A DNA stretch of 64,000 nucleotides, from positions 164,827-228,826 of the forward strand of contig NW_019775158.1 in the NCBI RefSeq assembly GCF_001039355.2, given 5' to 3'. The notes under the pieces were generated by a model. The model did no database searches. It was not told the origin of the DNA and saw nothing but the letters and a program-made list of their open reading frames with translations. Both the position numbers and the translations under genes were made by a program. Origin of the DNA: Lingula anatina. Its lineage: Eukaryota > Brachiopoda > Lingulata > Lingulida > Lingulidae. This document shows positions 1 through 15,161 of the stretch, piece after piece. Every line of letters begins with the position of its first letter. Position 1 is the first letter of the stretch.

Positions 1-273
<273 letters not shown>

Positions 274-1103
274 ACGCGGCTTATTCCTGAAACAGGTCCC
301 TGGTAAAACAAAAAGGGTTTTGACCGTAAAATGAGGACCAGTTTTGAGGGCGCGGATATGTCTTGAAACAGATACATGGTATGTTGCTGTATTTGTTCTA
401 GAGACAAACCATCCTGGTAATTCAGTGTAAGTTATTTGTCTGTCTGCTTAAATAGACAGGCACGTTTTAATCTTTTGTACAGTAATACTCCCGGGCAAAA
501 AAAATCTCAATAGAGATGCCTGGGTTAGTGATTGTTTGATGTCTCAAAGTACAATATATGTTTTGTTAGCACAACGTCCTTTGTCTAGTCTAATTGCTCC
601 GTCTGTTTGAAGTGACACGCGTTTATAACAATTGAAGCAACATCGCAAGAAAAGTAACTATTATTAACATTTAAATTCCACTTGAGTGCATGAAACCCCA
701 TAAAAAAAAAAAAAAAAAAAAACATTCGTCGCGTGTTTAATAACCATTGGGACTGTTTTACAACAACTCGTAACAGTATTGACTGCAATTATTTTTGGTA
801 TTTCGAAAACAAATACGAATATGTAGATAAAGGAAATGTGTTTGTTTTCTCAAATTGTTGAATAGGAAGGTACTAATGCATTACTGTTTATTCTCTGGCT
901 TTCGTGTGTTTAATTTCCCCAAAGTAATCGCTATCAAAGAGCCTTTGGTTATATTTTTAAAGTATTTTTTTGCTCGTAATTTAAATTAAAGATTAGATGT
1001 CCATTTGCCATGAAAATTTGCTTTCGATCTAGAATAAAAATGGAAGAGACTTTGCACCATTATTCCCACGGATGTAGATAGTTTTCTTTTTTAATTCATT
1101 TTC

Positions 1104-1104
<1 letters not shown>

Positions 1105-1152
<48 letters not shown>

Positions 1153-1153
1153 T
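1105..1153. repeat. (TTA)n microsatellite
   Basis: About 16 perfect copies of a trinucleotide repeat. Confidence 0.95.
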
Positions 1154-4100
1154 GCTTTTCAAGAATCAAACATAGAAAACAAGTGGGTAGATAATGTTTG
1201 GAATAAAAATAACTCTGACCTGGCCCTGATTTTCTTGTTTGCCTTAAAGTGATGTAAGAAAATTACACCACAGAAGAATACTAATAAATTGGTTTGTACG
1301 GCATGAGATGGATGGTATGTTAAAGTAGAGGAAATATTCGGAGGTTGTTTCAAGTGTTTTCTTTTTAAGATTTAATTGCCCTCCTTCAACCGTGTGATTC
1401 CTCAACTCGTACAAGAACGTGGGACTTTGTAACCAGAATTAACACTTATTCATGCTTAAAAATCTTGGAGACCGTTCAAATGCTTTTTCCACTCCATAAT
1501 TCGAATGCAATACAAAACCATTACATGTTTTATCTTCGAGCGGCTAACTCTGTTGACAGATAAAACCCAAGTGAAGAAAACATTAAGGAATTAGCGTGGG
1601 GGAAAAGTTTGCTGGAAAAACGGAATTTTGGTTCTATAGGGTCTGTTACACCTAGCGTGAAGAGGCGACAGAGATTATACGAAGTATGAAATCACCGTGT
1701 TTCCAGCGTAACGAAATGAAGATATAAGCGGCATATGAAGTTGTTTTTAACATGCACAAAACATTTAATCTCTCTCCGGGTATGCCTAAGTACGTCAACA
1801 ACCTGTGCTCGAGACGTGCACATGTATACGTCTTACGAACCATTTGCCTTTGTCCGCATATGGGCAATTTTTTGTACGTTAGTGCTATACGCTATGTGTT
1901 ACAGTGCCTTTACTTGCCCCGGAGGGAAGATGACATTGCACTTTCAATGATTTGATAATGGTATCGATGACAATTTTTGTCCAAAAATAATTCTGTTTGT
2001 TACAAGGCCCCTATTAGTGAGTCCCACGGACGTTTCAGACACGTCCAGGATTGATGCGTTTAGGGGCGAGGGGAATTAGATTTCATTACTCCGTGCAGAG
2101 AATAAAGAACTGAATTTACTATGAGCCAAGACATCCTGATCCATCCAGGACCTGTGTCATCCGTGTGAAGAATTGTTCTTGGTGATTATAAGAAGGCGCC
2201 GATATATTTTCACGTCTCTATAAACCTGTTAGTGAATCCTTCATGACCTGTTAACGAAAGAGTTGGCGTTTTCATCAACGTCGCTATGAAGACATGATGC
2301 TACAAATGTTCTTCGCAAATTTAAATTAAATAGGGGCCTAACAAGGATAGTTAGATATCCAGATTGGAAAAAAAAGCGATTAAATGATTATAATTATAAA
2401 TTCAGCAAAATCAACTCAATTTTTATTTTATTTTACGTCATTGTTTTAAATTTAGCTTTGGCGGAGTTGGTGGAGAAATCTCTAAATGTAATTATATAAT
2501 TCAAACATGAAAAGAAAGGAAAAAAAACTACATGTACACTGACCATACAAGCACTTTGTAATTATACATGAGAACACGTGGTGTAGTTGTCACGTGTTCC
2601 CCAGTGCTGGATTTCTACGCCTTACGAAGGCTGGTTATTCCTTACATGCATAGGTACATGTACGTACCTCAAGTCTGGTTCGCTTTCCAGAGACCAGCAT
2701 ACCTAGCTCACAAATCACTACGTTTATTTCTCTGGCTGAGATCGAGTTCGCAGAAGACAGTCCGGAAAATCTACCTACAGGAGCGACTGACTATAGGCCT
2801 ATAGGCTTCTCAGACAGTAAAAAATATACTACCTATATATACCCTACACTACATGGAAGACGAAGCACATATAAGATGTCGGTATTGACTGCAGTAGAAA
2901 TTATATTAAGTCATTTAATATGCATTTGGCCTACTAGAGACATTTGACACAGTTAACCTTAAGTTTACAATGTAGCTAGAAGATGAAACCATGTTTGACA
3001 AGAAAGAAATTACTTCTTTCTACAATTGAAAACACATTTAAAAACACGATGGCAATTCCTTCCAAAAACAGCATATATACTGGTACGCGTCCGTTTTGCG
3101 CTTCCGGTACTGGCAGATCGTACATGTAGCCTACAATGTAAATGTAGCCTACATGTAGGCCTACATGAACTCTGTTGACGCCATTTTATCTAAGATAAAT
3201 AATTTACCAAATGTCGATATATAACAGAGCGAAAATTTCTTAAGTGCAATAGGACCATGAAATCAACACAATGATACCAATTATTCCCTAATTGACAAAA
3301 CTTTGTGCTATTCCAACAAAATGACAGTCGAGCAGAAGTGGAAAAAAAGGGAAAAAACTTAGATCGATGCAAATAGCTTACACAAGACACCCCAAGAGGA
3401 TTTTCTTAACGATAACATCAAGAATGCGACTTGCCTCAACAGCTATCAATTTGTTCTTCTTAATTGTAATATCTCTGAGGAGCGAAGATTGATAAGCCTG
3501 AAGTGTATTTTAACAGTGGTATTGATTTTTTTTCACTCACTGTAGGTAACCAGACTCAATCCGACCTAACAGCAGGACACTTTAGACATACGCTGTACAC
3601 GTTTATAAATCCTCCAAAGTCACATTGTTCTATGTCTACACATCATGCAAATGTCTTATGTTTCCCAATTAAGTCTTTGAAACCCCACAATTAAAAGTAC
3701 CTGATATCGTTGTCCGTCTTGAAATGTACAGACAGACACCTCGTTAAAAATGAATGACCAGTCATTCAGAACAGCATGTAAATCACGAAATTGAAGATGT
3801 AATAAAACATCGCACCCAAGTGCGGGTTGAGCAAGGATTCGTGAATATGGGATAAAAATTGCTTTTCCCCAGCATAGTACATTGTGGAAAATGCTCTGAG
3901 ACTTAAACACGGGGTGAAGAAATAACTCGAAACTCCCCCAGGCCACCAAAGCATAAAACTGGATGAAAAGACAATAAAAATTGATAACAAAATAAAGAAA
4001 ATCAAACAGCGTAACGACCAAATAACCAAATAGAAAGCCCCAAGCCGATGGCTACATGCTGACAACTGTGAAATCACTGCAAACTTACCCTCGGTTTTCG

Positions 4101-4310
4101 AAATTAAAAAAAAAAGGACAGGAAAATTAGATATAAAATAATTATCAGAAAAAGCATTGACTTACATTACAATCACTATTATTGACAAACTTGAGCGACA
4201 TTAACGATTTCACAATCTAATTTGGCGTGTTTGTCCTATTTGAAGCAAAGCACTGATCATGCAAGATAGCAGTATTTTTAGTGCACGTACATGTGTGTTA
4301 TCGCACATGC

Positions 4311-4355
4311 ATCACACACACACACACACACTCACACACACACACACACACGCAC
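4311..4355. repeat. (CA)n microsatellite
   Basis: Dinucleotide CA tract with one ct and one cg interruption. Confidence 0.93.
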
Positions 4356-5880
4356 TTTTTCATGGAACTTATTTTTACCAAACAATATATCAAAAGATGC
4401 GAGTTTTCTTTTGTATAGAGTAATACCGCAAAGATCTGATTAAATCCATCGCACATTCAGACAATGTAGAAATGGTAGGAGCTACATGTATTATTTAACA
4501 GGTCCACAAGCTAGAGATTTGGTTTTAAAATAGGGTCTTTCCGTTATGTATACATATATTTGCTAAGTCCAGGCATTTAAGCAGGAAACGCACAAACAAA
4601 CAAGGAAAGGAAAGCATGAAGAAATCAAGAAAAAAAGAAAGAAAGAAAGAAAGAAAGAGGAAAAGGGAAGGAGAATAAAACGGTAAAGGCACTTAAAAGA
4701 ACCCAGGAAAAACTCATTACGGACGCTCAGTCCTTATCATAATAAAGTATGACACAAATCGAGTTCGGTCAGCTTAAATGTCTGTAGATACAAACCAAAT
4801 ATGCGTCTTCTCCATCAACATGACAAGTACGATCATCTGAACCCATATCAATCTTAAATCAAATTATTACATTTGCATATTGCACGAGCTACATGTATGC
4901 CTGAGATAGATTAGGACTTAACGAAGAAACCAGCAATGTAATTCTCAAATTACGAGTAATCCATTCGGATTGATCCCACGACCTTGCCCTGTAATTATTC
5001 CCTGGGAGTTTTCATCAGACTTCGTTACAAAGAGTCTCAGAGAACACGTGACCACTAATTACACATATCAACCCATCCTGTAACCCCATGCTAATTACCG
5101 CAGTACCTATAAGCTCATCAGATAAGGAGAAAACAGGCGAAAGAAATACGCGGTCTTTCAAGCTGTTGAGGTCATGGGCTCCGCCGTATACATAAATATT
5201 TCCTGATCGTGAAGGCGGTGGGAGTAGATCAACTGACATTTTGGCATGTTGGCATGATGTGGCACTGGTAATTCAACAAGGTCAAGCGAAAGGTCATAAT
5301 GGCTTGCGATCCACAGAGAATACACATTAAATCATTTAACAGTGTTTTTATCAAGATATATGGCAAAGTATTTTTAAAGATTTTCTTATGAAAGACGACA
5401 GAAATTGTTAATCTTTGGATGAACCAACGCTCACGATTGGAAAAATTTTTAAAATTGTTTTCACACATGAAATGATCGTTACTTGTTTTTCAGGTACATG
5501 TACTTCTAAATGCACGAGTAGTCGTCTATAATTTGGAAGTTTTATAGTCTGCACCTATACAATGCAGCATATACATTAAGATAATGGTTTCAAGCGATAT
5601 TGTAACCTTACATCATTGTGTATAAGAACAACCAAATTCAATAAAGCAAATTTATTTAACTTTGTTTGTTATCAGTGCTGAAATCATTGGATTACAAATC
5701 GCATCCAACATAATTTGAAAAGCATTATTTCCCAAAAATTAACGTGTATTTTCCTTCCAACCGTCTCTCTTTTCAACACTGCCAGCCCTTTTGTTCGCCT
5801 TCGATCCTATCCGTGCACCTTTTGGTCCGTCTGACTGACTGTCTTTCTTTTTGTCTGCCCGCGTATCCATTTAACATTTC

Positions 5881-5888
5881 CCTCTCTC

Positions 5889-5924
<36 letters not shown>
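5881..5924. repeat. (TC)n microsatellite
   Basis: Pyrimidine dinucleotide tract. It produces the Ser-Leu-rich and Arg-Glu-rich spurious frames on the two strands. Confidence 0.95.
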
Positions 5925-5926
<2 letters not shown>

Positions 5927-7415
5927 AGTCAAGTTTTTTATTATCATTGATTCAGTCGACTTTAAAGGGAAACTCCAATCCAATTCACACAGACACACCA
6001 CGCGCAAAACAAATAGAAATCGACTTCACTCTGAGGAAATTAATCACACAGTAAGAAACTCGCCTCGTACAAATTAGAAACTGTATGAAAGGATACCACA
6101 AAGTCACGGGTTATCAGCCAGCCGTCGGCGAGATTAAAGGAAATCCATCAGTTTACCGTGATCCACCTGCAGCCAGTGTCCAGAATACCAATAAACCATA
6201 GTACCAACTCATAGACTGCTTTGGTTTTTCCTTTAAGCGTCCAAACTCAAAATTTAATGAACCTTGGAGAAAATAAATGTACATAAAAATGGAGAAAACA
6301 CAGATATTAAGAAATACATATACTAGTACTGACTGTCGAAATAACAAAACGGCGAGGAGTGCTTCTGAAATGCATTGTACAGATGACATTTTCTAAAAGT
6401 AAAAGACGCGTACTTATCTTTGTTTTTCAATCCTATCAAACCTCAAAGCAAAAACCGCTCCTGCACCACTCTCTCGTCGGATGTTGGCATTTATCAACTA
6501 TTACACTAAAACTGTCTATTTGATTCAAATATGAATCATTCCACTAATGCAACATTGTGCCTTTTGCATTTTATCCAGACCTGATACAAGCATATGTAAG
6601 TTATAGAATGGCGATAATACACGGTTGAAGAGATGATGAGATAAAAAAAAAAAAAAACAATACAAAAAATAAATAAAGAAGGAATGGAGGAAGGGAGCAA
6701 GGGCTCACTAAATGACTGACGAAATGGCTGACAAAATGAAGGAAGGACGGAACAACGGAAGAAAAATACAAGAAAAATAATAACAGAAACTAAGGTAAAT
6801 AGATCGGCGAAATCGACAGCGGGAAAGCAAACGTGTCATTTCCCTGCTTCGCCTTAATCACCAACACCCAATTAAATTGCAATTATACAAGCAATCACCC
6901 ATGGAACAAACACATTTGACTAATTAGCTGTCGACGTTTCGCAGTTGGGCAGCCACAGTGCTTTTAAAACTCTGCATGTCAAGACGAATGAACACTTCAA
7001 AAGAAACTCATTTCCATCGATTTTTGCTGTCTTTTTTTTCTTTTTCTTTTTCTCTTCATTGTTCACATAGCACTTACTCCTAGCCAGTTATGTTTCAGAG
7101 AGGATAAGAAGTACATCCATCATTTCTGTGCACAGCTCCACGAATACGAGAGTGAAATACAAACCCAGACTCTGGCAAGATGTACTTTAGCTTGAATGCC
7201 TCAGTGTGCGCCTTTCTCCTCTTGTGAAATAGGGCAAAAAAAGTCGTTTGTTAAAAAAATAAACACAACCTTTTTGCCAAGCTGCAAACAGGCATACATG
7301 TACATGTATTGGGAATTACCCTTATCATCTGTCATCAGATTGGGGGGAAACGAAGAATAATAATGGCATAAATATAGCTACAACTGGGTCATAATTGCAT
7401 TTCGACAATGTACAG

Positions 7416-7540
7416 TGTAATTTGTAAGAAGAAACCCTCTTTAGCACCAACGAACAAAGCGTTATTTCATAAGGGTGGTGTCGTAGAGCAGCTGGTTTTA
7501 GTTTATACGGGTTATTTCTTCACACGCAAATGCCAAAGGT
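7416..7540 (+). repeat. Dispersed direct repeat, copy 1
   Basis: About 120 bases beginning near tttgtaagaagaaaccctc and ending near acacgcaaatgcc recur at 8153-8275 in the same orientation with scattered substitutions. No terminal inverted repeats are visible. The two copies probably come from an old segmental duplication or a dispersed repeat of unknown type. Confidence 0.8.
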
Positions 7541-8152
7541 ACCTGTAGTGTGAAGATGATACCGGTAAGTCGAGAATGTCCATGGTCAAAGGCAAAGAGG
7601 GAATTTTAGAAACAACAACATTTGAGGCAACTGTAGGCGGCTCGAGAAAAATGGTTTGCAGGAAGCTTAAGATATAAATATACGCAAGCAGGGTATGTGT
7701 ACCGCCTGTGGTACTCACCAAGACGGTGAATGAAGGGGAATAAGAAACGTGTTATGGACTGGAAGAAGGACAGAAGTTAAATACTTTACAAAGACGCCAC
7801 CCACCCCACACCTGTTTCCCCACGGCCCTGAATAATGTCTAGGCACAAACGTGCTTTCTGATATTTCTTGTTTAACTTTTTTTTTTAATTTCCGAATCAA
7901 TCAATATGTCCTTTGCATTTGCAAAAACTGTAGTTGTAGCTATGTCAGTACTTCTACGAGATCATATAAGCAAGGACGAAACACACCCAAGATATCTTTG
8001 GATCGTTTTCTCAGAATGATGGTATTCATACCTAGGAATTTTATGTGACCGTGGTGATATACGCTTTATTCGGTTTCGGGTTTAATCTGTGAAGTGTGAC
8101 CACATGTGTTATCTCACTTTTACGTTACCATACGCTCCGCGTTCCCTAGGTT

Positions 8153-8275
8153 TTGTAATTTGTCAGAAGAAACCCTCTTTAGCACCAATGAACAAAACGC
8201 AGTTTCACAAGGGCGCACGGTGTCAGTTGGTTTTATTTGATACAGGTTATTTCTGCACACGCAAATGCCAGAGGG
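8153..8275 (+). repeat. Dispersed direct repeat, copy 2
   Basis: Partner of the repeat at 7416-7540. It shares blocks such as gaaaccctctttagcacca and acacgcaaatgcca. Offset between copies is about 735 bases. Confidence 0.8.
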
Positions 8276-8409
8276 AGAATATTGAGGACATGATGACATC
8301 ATTGATGTTAGTGAAACAGGTAACTATTTCAGGAACCTTATATAGCAAAAATAACAAGGATAATAACAATAATATTAATTAATAAAGAGAGGAATACCAT
8401 AATTTTTAT

Positions 8410-8612
8410 ACCTACTTTATATAATGGGAAATGTGTTCTCATGTTTTTCTAGCATGCCAACGTCTTAAATATATCTGATACTTTTAAACCAGGTTGTAAC
8501 AATGATCGGTGGCAATTTACACCTACTTTATATAATGGGAAATGTGTTCTCGTGTTTTTCTAGCATGCAAAAGCCTTAATGTGTCTGATATTCTTAAACC
8601 ACGATGTAACCA
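8410..8612 (+). repeat. Tandem duplication, 111-bp period
   Basis: A block starting acctactttatataatggga at 8410 is repeated at 8521 with few differences, including the later motif gtttttctagcatgc. Two copies are seen. Confidence 0.85.
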
Positions 8613-11600
8613 ATACATCTTACCGCGTTGTGCTTAGAATCAAAATCAACGAATCCATTCTTTGTTAAACCATACGACTCATTAAATCCATTCAGCATAC
8701 AAAGCGTACAGCAGTCATCCAAACATTATTTGATGTCGGAATTTAAAAAGCTAGTTTAAAAGCATTCCTGACCCATATTCACCCGGTTCATTAACGTTAT
8801 CACTGTGTAGCACTACACTAAGTACAATATACTAGTGGCAAAAAGCTATTAGGCGGCAGTAAAGTCATTGTGTCATGCTAGAAAATAACACAGACTGAAT
8901 TAACACTAAAGATTTGGATACGGAAGTTTGGTTTACTGGATATATTTTAAGCACGTATTTTACTGTCTGTGTGTTTATATAAGCTATCATTAGTCTTGGA
9001 TATTGTTATCTTATACTGTGTACATTGCATGTTTTGGTAATATGTTATAACGAAGACTGAAAGGAAATAAGACCAGAATTTGATCTTATGACTTTACCCT
9101 TTATCTTTCTTCGTGCTTTCCCTCTTTTTTTTTTTTTTTTTTTGGGTTTCATGAAGTTTTGTAAGACGATTCTTCTGAAGCGTAATCTGAGGACGTGAAT
9201 GTCACGATCATGCAACAAGCTTTCATAAGTTCTATTTATTTATTTATTTATTATTTTTTGGTCGTAAACCTGTATGTCAAAGCACGTATTGTACCATATG
9301 TGGTCAGGCAGTGTTTAAACGTGTAAATTAAATCTAATTTCAGTTTTGCCCTGGAACAACGGTATGTCTGATATATGCGAATTAAATAGGAATCATGGGA
9401 ATTAAATAGCTAGCAAACAGTGGATATCGAAAAAGAGGGGAAAGGTGCTCGTGGACTTCTGAAGAGTTGCCGTACACGTCGGCCGGCTTTGGAGGAGGTG
9501 AACTGTACATTTCCAACACCGCAGAATTTGTAACGGATTGCACCTTCTTAACCAAAATTCAATATACATGTAGTGCTTAATGAAGACACTTTTTGTAGTT
9601 TAAATTATATATATTGTCAGATTCCCGTTGGCTTTTGTTAAATGTCGTGAATACAAACATCTGCATGGTTCTGCAACACAATACCATGGAAAAAAGATTT
9701 TTGTGCTCTTTAGATAAAAAAAGGCGTATCGAAGCAGTAATGTCAAACCTTTGCCATTTAGTATTTAAACAAGCATAACAGTATAGTTTTTGCTGAAACA
9801 GGTTTGTTGTTGCCGTAAAATCGTTCTTCCATTAGCACCAAAGGTTCCAACCTCTCTCCATGTTGTTCATTTTATTATTATTCTTTCTTCTCTGCATATT
9901 TTCCATGCATATTCTACAGTATCTACATGTAAAACCTTTTATTTCTGCAAATAATATCTATTTAGATTCCGTGGCCTATGTGTTCAAGATAAATTTGAAA
10001 TTGCCAGATTGATGACATAAAAATCTCATCATCTTGGGAGTAATTGTACCATCATTATTATACGAACCAAATCTTCTTATGATAAACACAATCTAACTCT
10101 CTCCCTCAAGGTATGTAATTTGGCATAATATCTTAATTACTCCGCCAAGAATCCTCAATTACAGAACATGTGTAATAGATATCGAAATACCTATAAATGA
10201 CTGTGTATTAGATAAAGTGAGAGCCGCGGAGCTTTAAGGGGAATAGAAGAGATAATTAGCAAAGTTGAGGTAATTACCTTGGCTATTTCGCGCAAAACTC
10301 TGCGAGGAGTGGTTTATATTGCATAAACTTTTGAGTATAGAAAACAAAAAGTTGTTACATACTTTAAATCGTGTGTTGGTGTATTTGAGCGTGCTGTTAG
10401 TGCACGAGGGAAAGAGCACGACGCGTCCTGTTGTTTAAATAGGACCTATGGTATAAATACTGATACAGAATTAAAGAACTGTGGTAATAATATATGTGTG
10501 CATGGTTTCTGTCCGTTTGCGTCCATTAAAATTGTGCGATGTTTATTCAAATTTATGGTATAACGATTCAGAAAAGAATGGATTATCAAGGCTCAGGTTG
10601 TGACTCATAATGAGATCTACTATATCTGATGACAGAATCTAAAAGGAAAAGTTTGTGCTGATTAGGATGTAAGTTTTAGTTTTTTTTCCACTTTAAATTG
10701 AAACCAGTAGCTGTACAAATCGTAGCACAAGCTCCGAATCTGTTCAATAAAATATCTGATGTGTGTAAGGGGTGTCGTTAGCTAGACCCAAAATATATGT
10801 GGGAGGAATGCATATTCTTTATATTATTTAGTTCAAAAGGATCATAACTAACAGAAAAACGATGAGTTAAGTGGTTACCCGAAGCCAAAGAATGATACCA
10901 GTGTACAGGTTGCAAACTGAGAAAACAGTCAGTGACAACAGCTGATCAAGGCCTACTATGTACTATACTTGCAAGCAGGGTATCTAGGATGCCTATAATG
11001 CAGATCTAGACGCTGATTAAAGGAAACGTAAGAGACTTAATTTGAAGAAGAAGTACAGAAATACACAACGTCTATGATTACTTTGTTACGTAATCACGAA
11101 TTTAGTCTAGATGCAGTATAATAAAACATGAAGTTACATAAATGTTACACACAACCACTATAAACGCATTCCACACATGTTTATTTAGGGGATTAATGAA
11201 CCCCCAGTGGCCAGGAATGTGAATGATGGGCATGGGCAAGATTGAGCCATATCTCTGAAAGAGCAGGATCGTGATTTAGGGAGCGTATCGTAAAACACAT
11301 TGAAAATTCATGGGAACTGAAGCGCGAAAATTACTGAAGCAATGAATCAAACTATCTCATTATACACCACTGGATCCGACCGATATGAATGCTTCAGGTA
11401 CTGATTGATGACAAGTCCATTTTTTAAAGTAGTTTGTGACGCAACTTGATGACATAACAATGGATTACCATCTGTTTATAACGCACGGTGAAGAGTTACG
11501 ACGCGCGATTCTAAGGGGCCATTCAGAATAGATGGTCCGAGTACTAACTGATCCGCTGACTAATTATGGCCGGCCCCACTTCCAAAGCGTTGTCGCTGAT

Positions 11601-12379
11601 TTCATGATGGACTCCCCCACTCCACAATGTTTGCATGTTTTAGAGATCTGGCAACCTCGTTGGAATTTCCCGTTTAGAAGCATGACTTATTCATTAATAT
11701 ACAAGACAACCAAAAGGTAATTTTAACAATTATTTTGATGCGCATTCCACATAAATCATTTAAAAGTGTGAAACGACATTAACACCTTGTAATTGGCGCT
11801 ATCCAGTTGCGAAAATGACTAACGACGCGTGCTATTTTTTTCTCACGAGGACATGTAAAATCTAATCAAAACCTGTTCAAATCATCCGTTCCGATGCGGT
11901 CATGATAAATGCTATTAATCTTTGTTATCACGAATAATCATCGTTTGATGCTAGTGGGTGTTTTCTACAAATAAAAAAGATTAGGTGGTGCCGGGCCTGC
12001 TGAGAATAGTCTCCACTGGGGGTTCTTCTCTTGCTTCGTTAGTCAACACGTGCAAGATAATTGCGTCTGTCGTTTTGTAAATATGATTTCCGTTCTTTGC
12101 ATTGAGCAGTAAAAGCGCTTAGCATGCACCGTGTCAGCTGGAATAAGATTACGGGTTATAGAGCTACTAAGGTCCTTGCAGAAAATTTGGTGGCAACGCA
12201 GAGAATGGATAGCAAAAAGAAAGAGAGGAAGAAAGAGATAATACATGACAGCTTCAAAAGAATGAACACACCATAAGGCTTATATTGTTATTAAAATCGA
12301 CTGCTTATAGCTCTAGACGAATAGAGTGGCATAATGTCCTATACTGGTCGACTGAACAATTGATGCTGACGATAATTAA
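8613..12379. other. Intergenic sequence, no supported gene
   Basis: Poly-T near 9124-9143 and a short (TTTA)n tract near 9237-9260. No open frame above about 62 codons and no recognisable element. Confidence 0.55.
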
Positions 12380-12399
12380 AAAAAAAAACTAGAAAAGCA

Positions 12400-12632
12400 C
12401 TCCGAGAGAGCAGACCTCCGCCAAGGCAGCGATTTTTTATTATTATTGATTGATTATTGATCCGGATCACCACCAAAAACTAATATTCTCTTCCTTGGCC
12501 CACTTCCGACAGTTCCTGAAAATTTCATCAAAATCGGTCCATAACTTTTTGAGTTATGTTGATGACAGACAGACAGACAGACAAACAGACAAAAAGAGGT
12601 AAAAAACATAACCTCCTTGGCGGAGGTAAAAA
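12400..12632 (+). repeat. Dispersed repeat bounded by acctccgccaagg and its inverse
   Basis: The left end carries acctccgccaagg and the right end ccttggcggaggt, an exact 13-bp inverted pair. Between them is a tail reading like cctgaaaatttcatcaaaa, then a (GACA)n tract. From memory, this arrangement resembles a repeat tail found in many invertebrate genomes and often linked to non-LTR retroelements. I can confirm the structure but not the class. Confidence 0.6.
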
Positions 12633-15161
12633 AAAAAACAAACTATGGTTGTAATTCAGTAAAATGTTGAAGTGTTTTTTGTGCGAAGAGACCGTACTGT
12701 ATTGGTATGATTTGAGATATTGGATACTTGAGGGTTGAATCAATCAATCAAATCTCGTCAACAGCAGAAAGCAAAACTTTTTTATCCACCAGTAGTGTAC
12801 AAGTGCACTGTTACAGGTGTTTCTCATAGATATAACACTTGATGTTAAGACAACGTCTGTCCTTAACACGATTTGTCTAGTACCTTAAAACAATTCAAAA
12901 CCTTCGAGATATCTTTAATCAAATACGATGACATTATCCAAGGTGCAAGGCTTTTCGATATACACGTTATCCAATCGGATGTAAATTTTTGCCCATTTTA
13001 TTTCCAATTCGCCAATTTGCCAATAATATAAAATTGCCAATTTTATTCCATTTTTCGGGTTTTGATAGAAATAGAACATCATTTGAAAATCATCCACAGA
13101 AATGGTATGATCAGCCAAAGGAAAAAAAAAGTTTTGTACAGTAATCTACCTGTCGACAAAAGCTTTGAAACGATGCAGGTGAAACCTAGAGCAGAAGGCT
13201 TATTTCAATAACTTTCACCAAAATTTACAAATTACTCACTTGGTAAAGCAATCCAACGTTTTCTTGTCTTTCTTTCCTCGTTCATAAGTTAAGGAAATAT
13301 AGATGAATCACGTTTGTACTGAAAACGCCCTGTACGTCCCAAAAACAAACAAATCCAAAAACGCTTACCGCAGGCGGCAACTTACCAGAACATGTTTGTT
13401 TTCGAAACTTAGTGTAGTGATGAAAGACATGGGATCTTTGCGAACTACATTCCAATACGCTAATAGCTTACTCTTTGATAAAATAGCACGATGGTTGACA
13501 TCAACCATTGGACATTTTGGGACTAAAAGCAACCAAATTGGAAGCATAAATGTAGTATATGCATGGATTTTGATTTGTATGTCGTAAATCCTTTAATTGT
13601 TATTTTCAAATCTTTCTCACACACATGTTGCTTACAAACGACCCGAATGGTAATACATGCAGGCTTCCACTTATTTCAGATTCCATACAGTACCAAATCT
13701 GTACACTTTAGCCAATCTTAAAACCACGGGGATCCATAACGTATATTGAGAGATTCAATGGACCTTGCATACCCAGTAGTATTAGTAAAAAATGATGCGT
13801 CTAGACACCGTGAATGGTTTGTACAGTATCTCCAGCCATGTGCTCACAGGGCAGAAACACAATGTATCCCAGAACCAGCCAATTGAACTCGTCACATGGA
13901 AGCCATTATCATTGGTGATAAGTTATACGTAGCATCAAACAAGCTAAGGGACTGCTCTAAGGGACGGTTACATAAAAGTACTTAAGACCAAAAGTTAGTT
14001 GACCATAAATGTAGACTTTTTTTGGTTTACTAAGGTCCAATATTACAAAACAGTAGCCTACTCTTTGATATCAGATGCCAATAAAATAGTATACAAAAAT
14101 GATTATGATACAATAATTGTGTAACAGATTACTTTGCTGGCGACCCCTGTAGTCAGAAGGTTGCAGTACCCTATGTATATAAAATGTTGCGTATATTTCA
14201 TAAAAAGAAAGAATTTACCAATATTTCAGACCAGTTGTTATTTTGTAATAGTAGATCAGTCACTGCTGATATATCTTGGGTTGTAGACGACCAAAATTGT
14301 TGATCTTTCAGTTTCAGTCGTATTTCAGGTGTAAGTTCAGTGGCTAATGTCTAGGTTCCGAGACGAGGCCCTCCTAACGTGCGTTCATTCATTCAATAAC
14401 AGGTGCTGTTTAGAAGCGTGTTTCCAGACCTCTTATTCTTGGAGACCTGACCGCGCACCACATGTGCCTTTGTCTTGGATAAAAACCATCTTTATGGATA
14501 ATCTCTGCGTGTATCTCAAAGGCATATTACTAAGATCATGTTTTTGAAATGTAATCCATTTACCCTACTCTAAATTGCTCTTCACGTCTTGTGTAAATGC
14601 TGCGTATGCATGTCACCACCGTCTACTTGCCCGTGGGCCGAGTGTAAAAACATGTAAATTGGAGAATTGTATTCATTCAAAGTCGTAGGTCGAGAATACT
14701 GCTGCAGGAGACAGCTAGTAAAGGTCCACAGCTCATGCAAACAGGTTATTTGTAACGCTTGTGACGCTGACTGAAGGCAATGTAAGAGACCGCTGGCATT
14801 AAGGGAGACAGGAGGGAGAAAGGCTTACACTTTTTAAAGATCGAAATAAAGATGAAAAATACCTAGAGGCTGTTGAGCATTCTCTTTCTTGTGAAGACCA
14901 CTTTTGCGGTCTCCGAAGCTAAAGTTGAAGAAGCATGAACGAGTGTTATACCGTCTGAGAGCAGATTTTTTGTTGAGCATATCAGAAAAAGATGAAGGTA
15001 TTGACCGAGAGACTGTTTGTAAAACAAAAAGACTGCAAACAATTACCTTCTCAATATTACCCATATCAGAGAGGAGGGTGGGTGGGGTGGGGGGTGGGGG
15101 TGGGTCTCGCAACAGTTGATACCTCCAGTTTCTCTCGGATTTTTTAAACTTTTAAGTTATA

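Noticed and set aside
3656-4077. Two overlapping minus-strand open frames of 121 and 103 codons
   Set aside because: No recognisable domain, different frames over the same DNA, no splice context; fits chance in AT-rich sequence.
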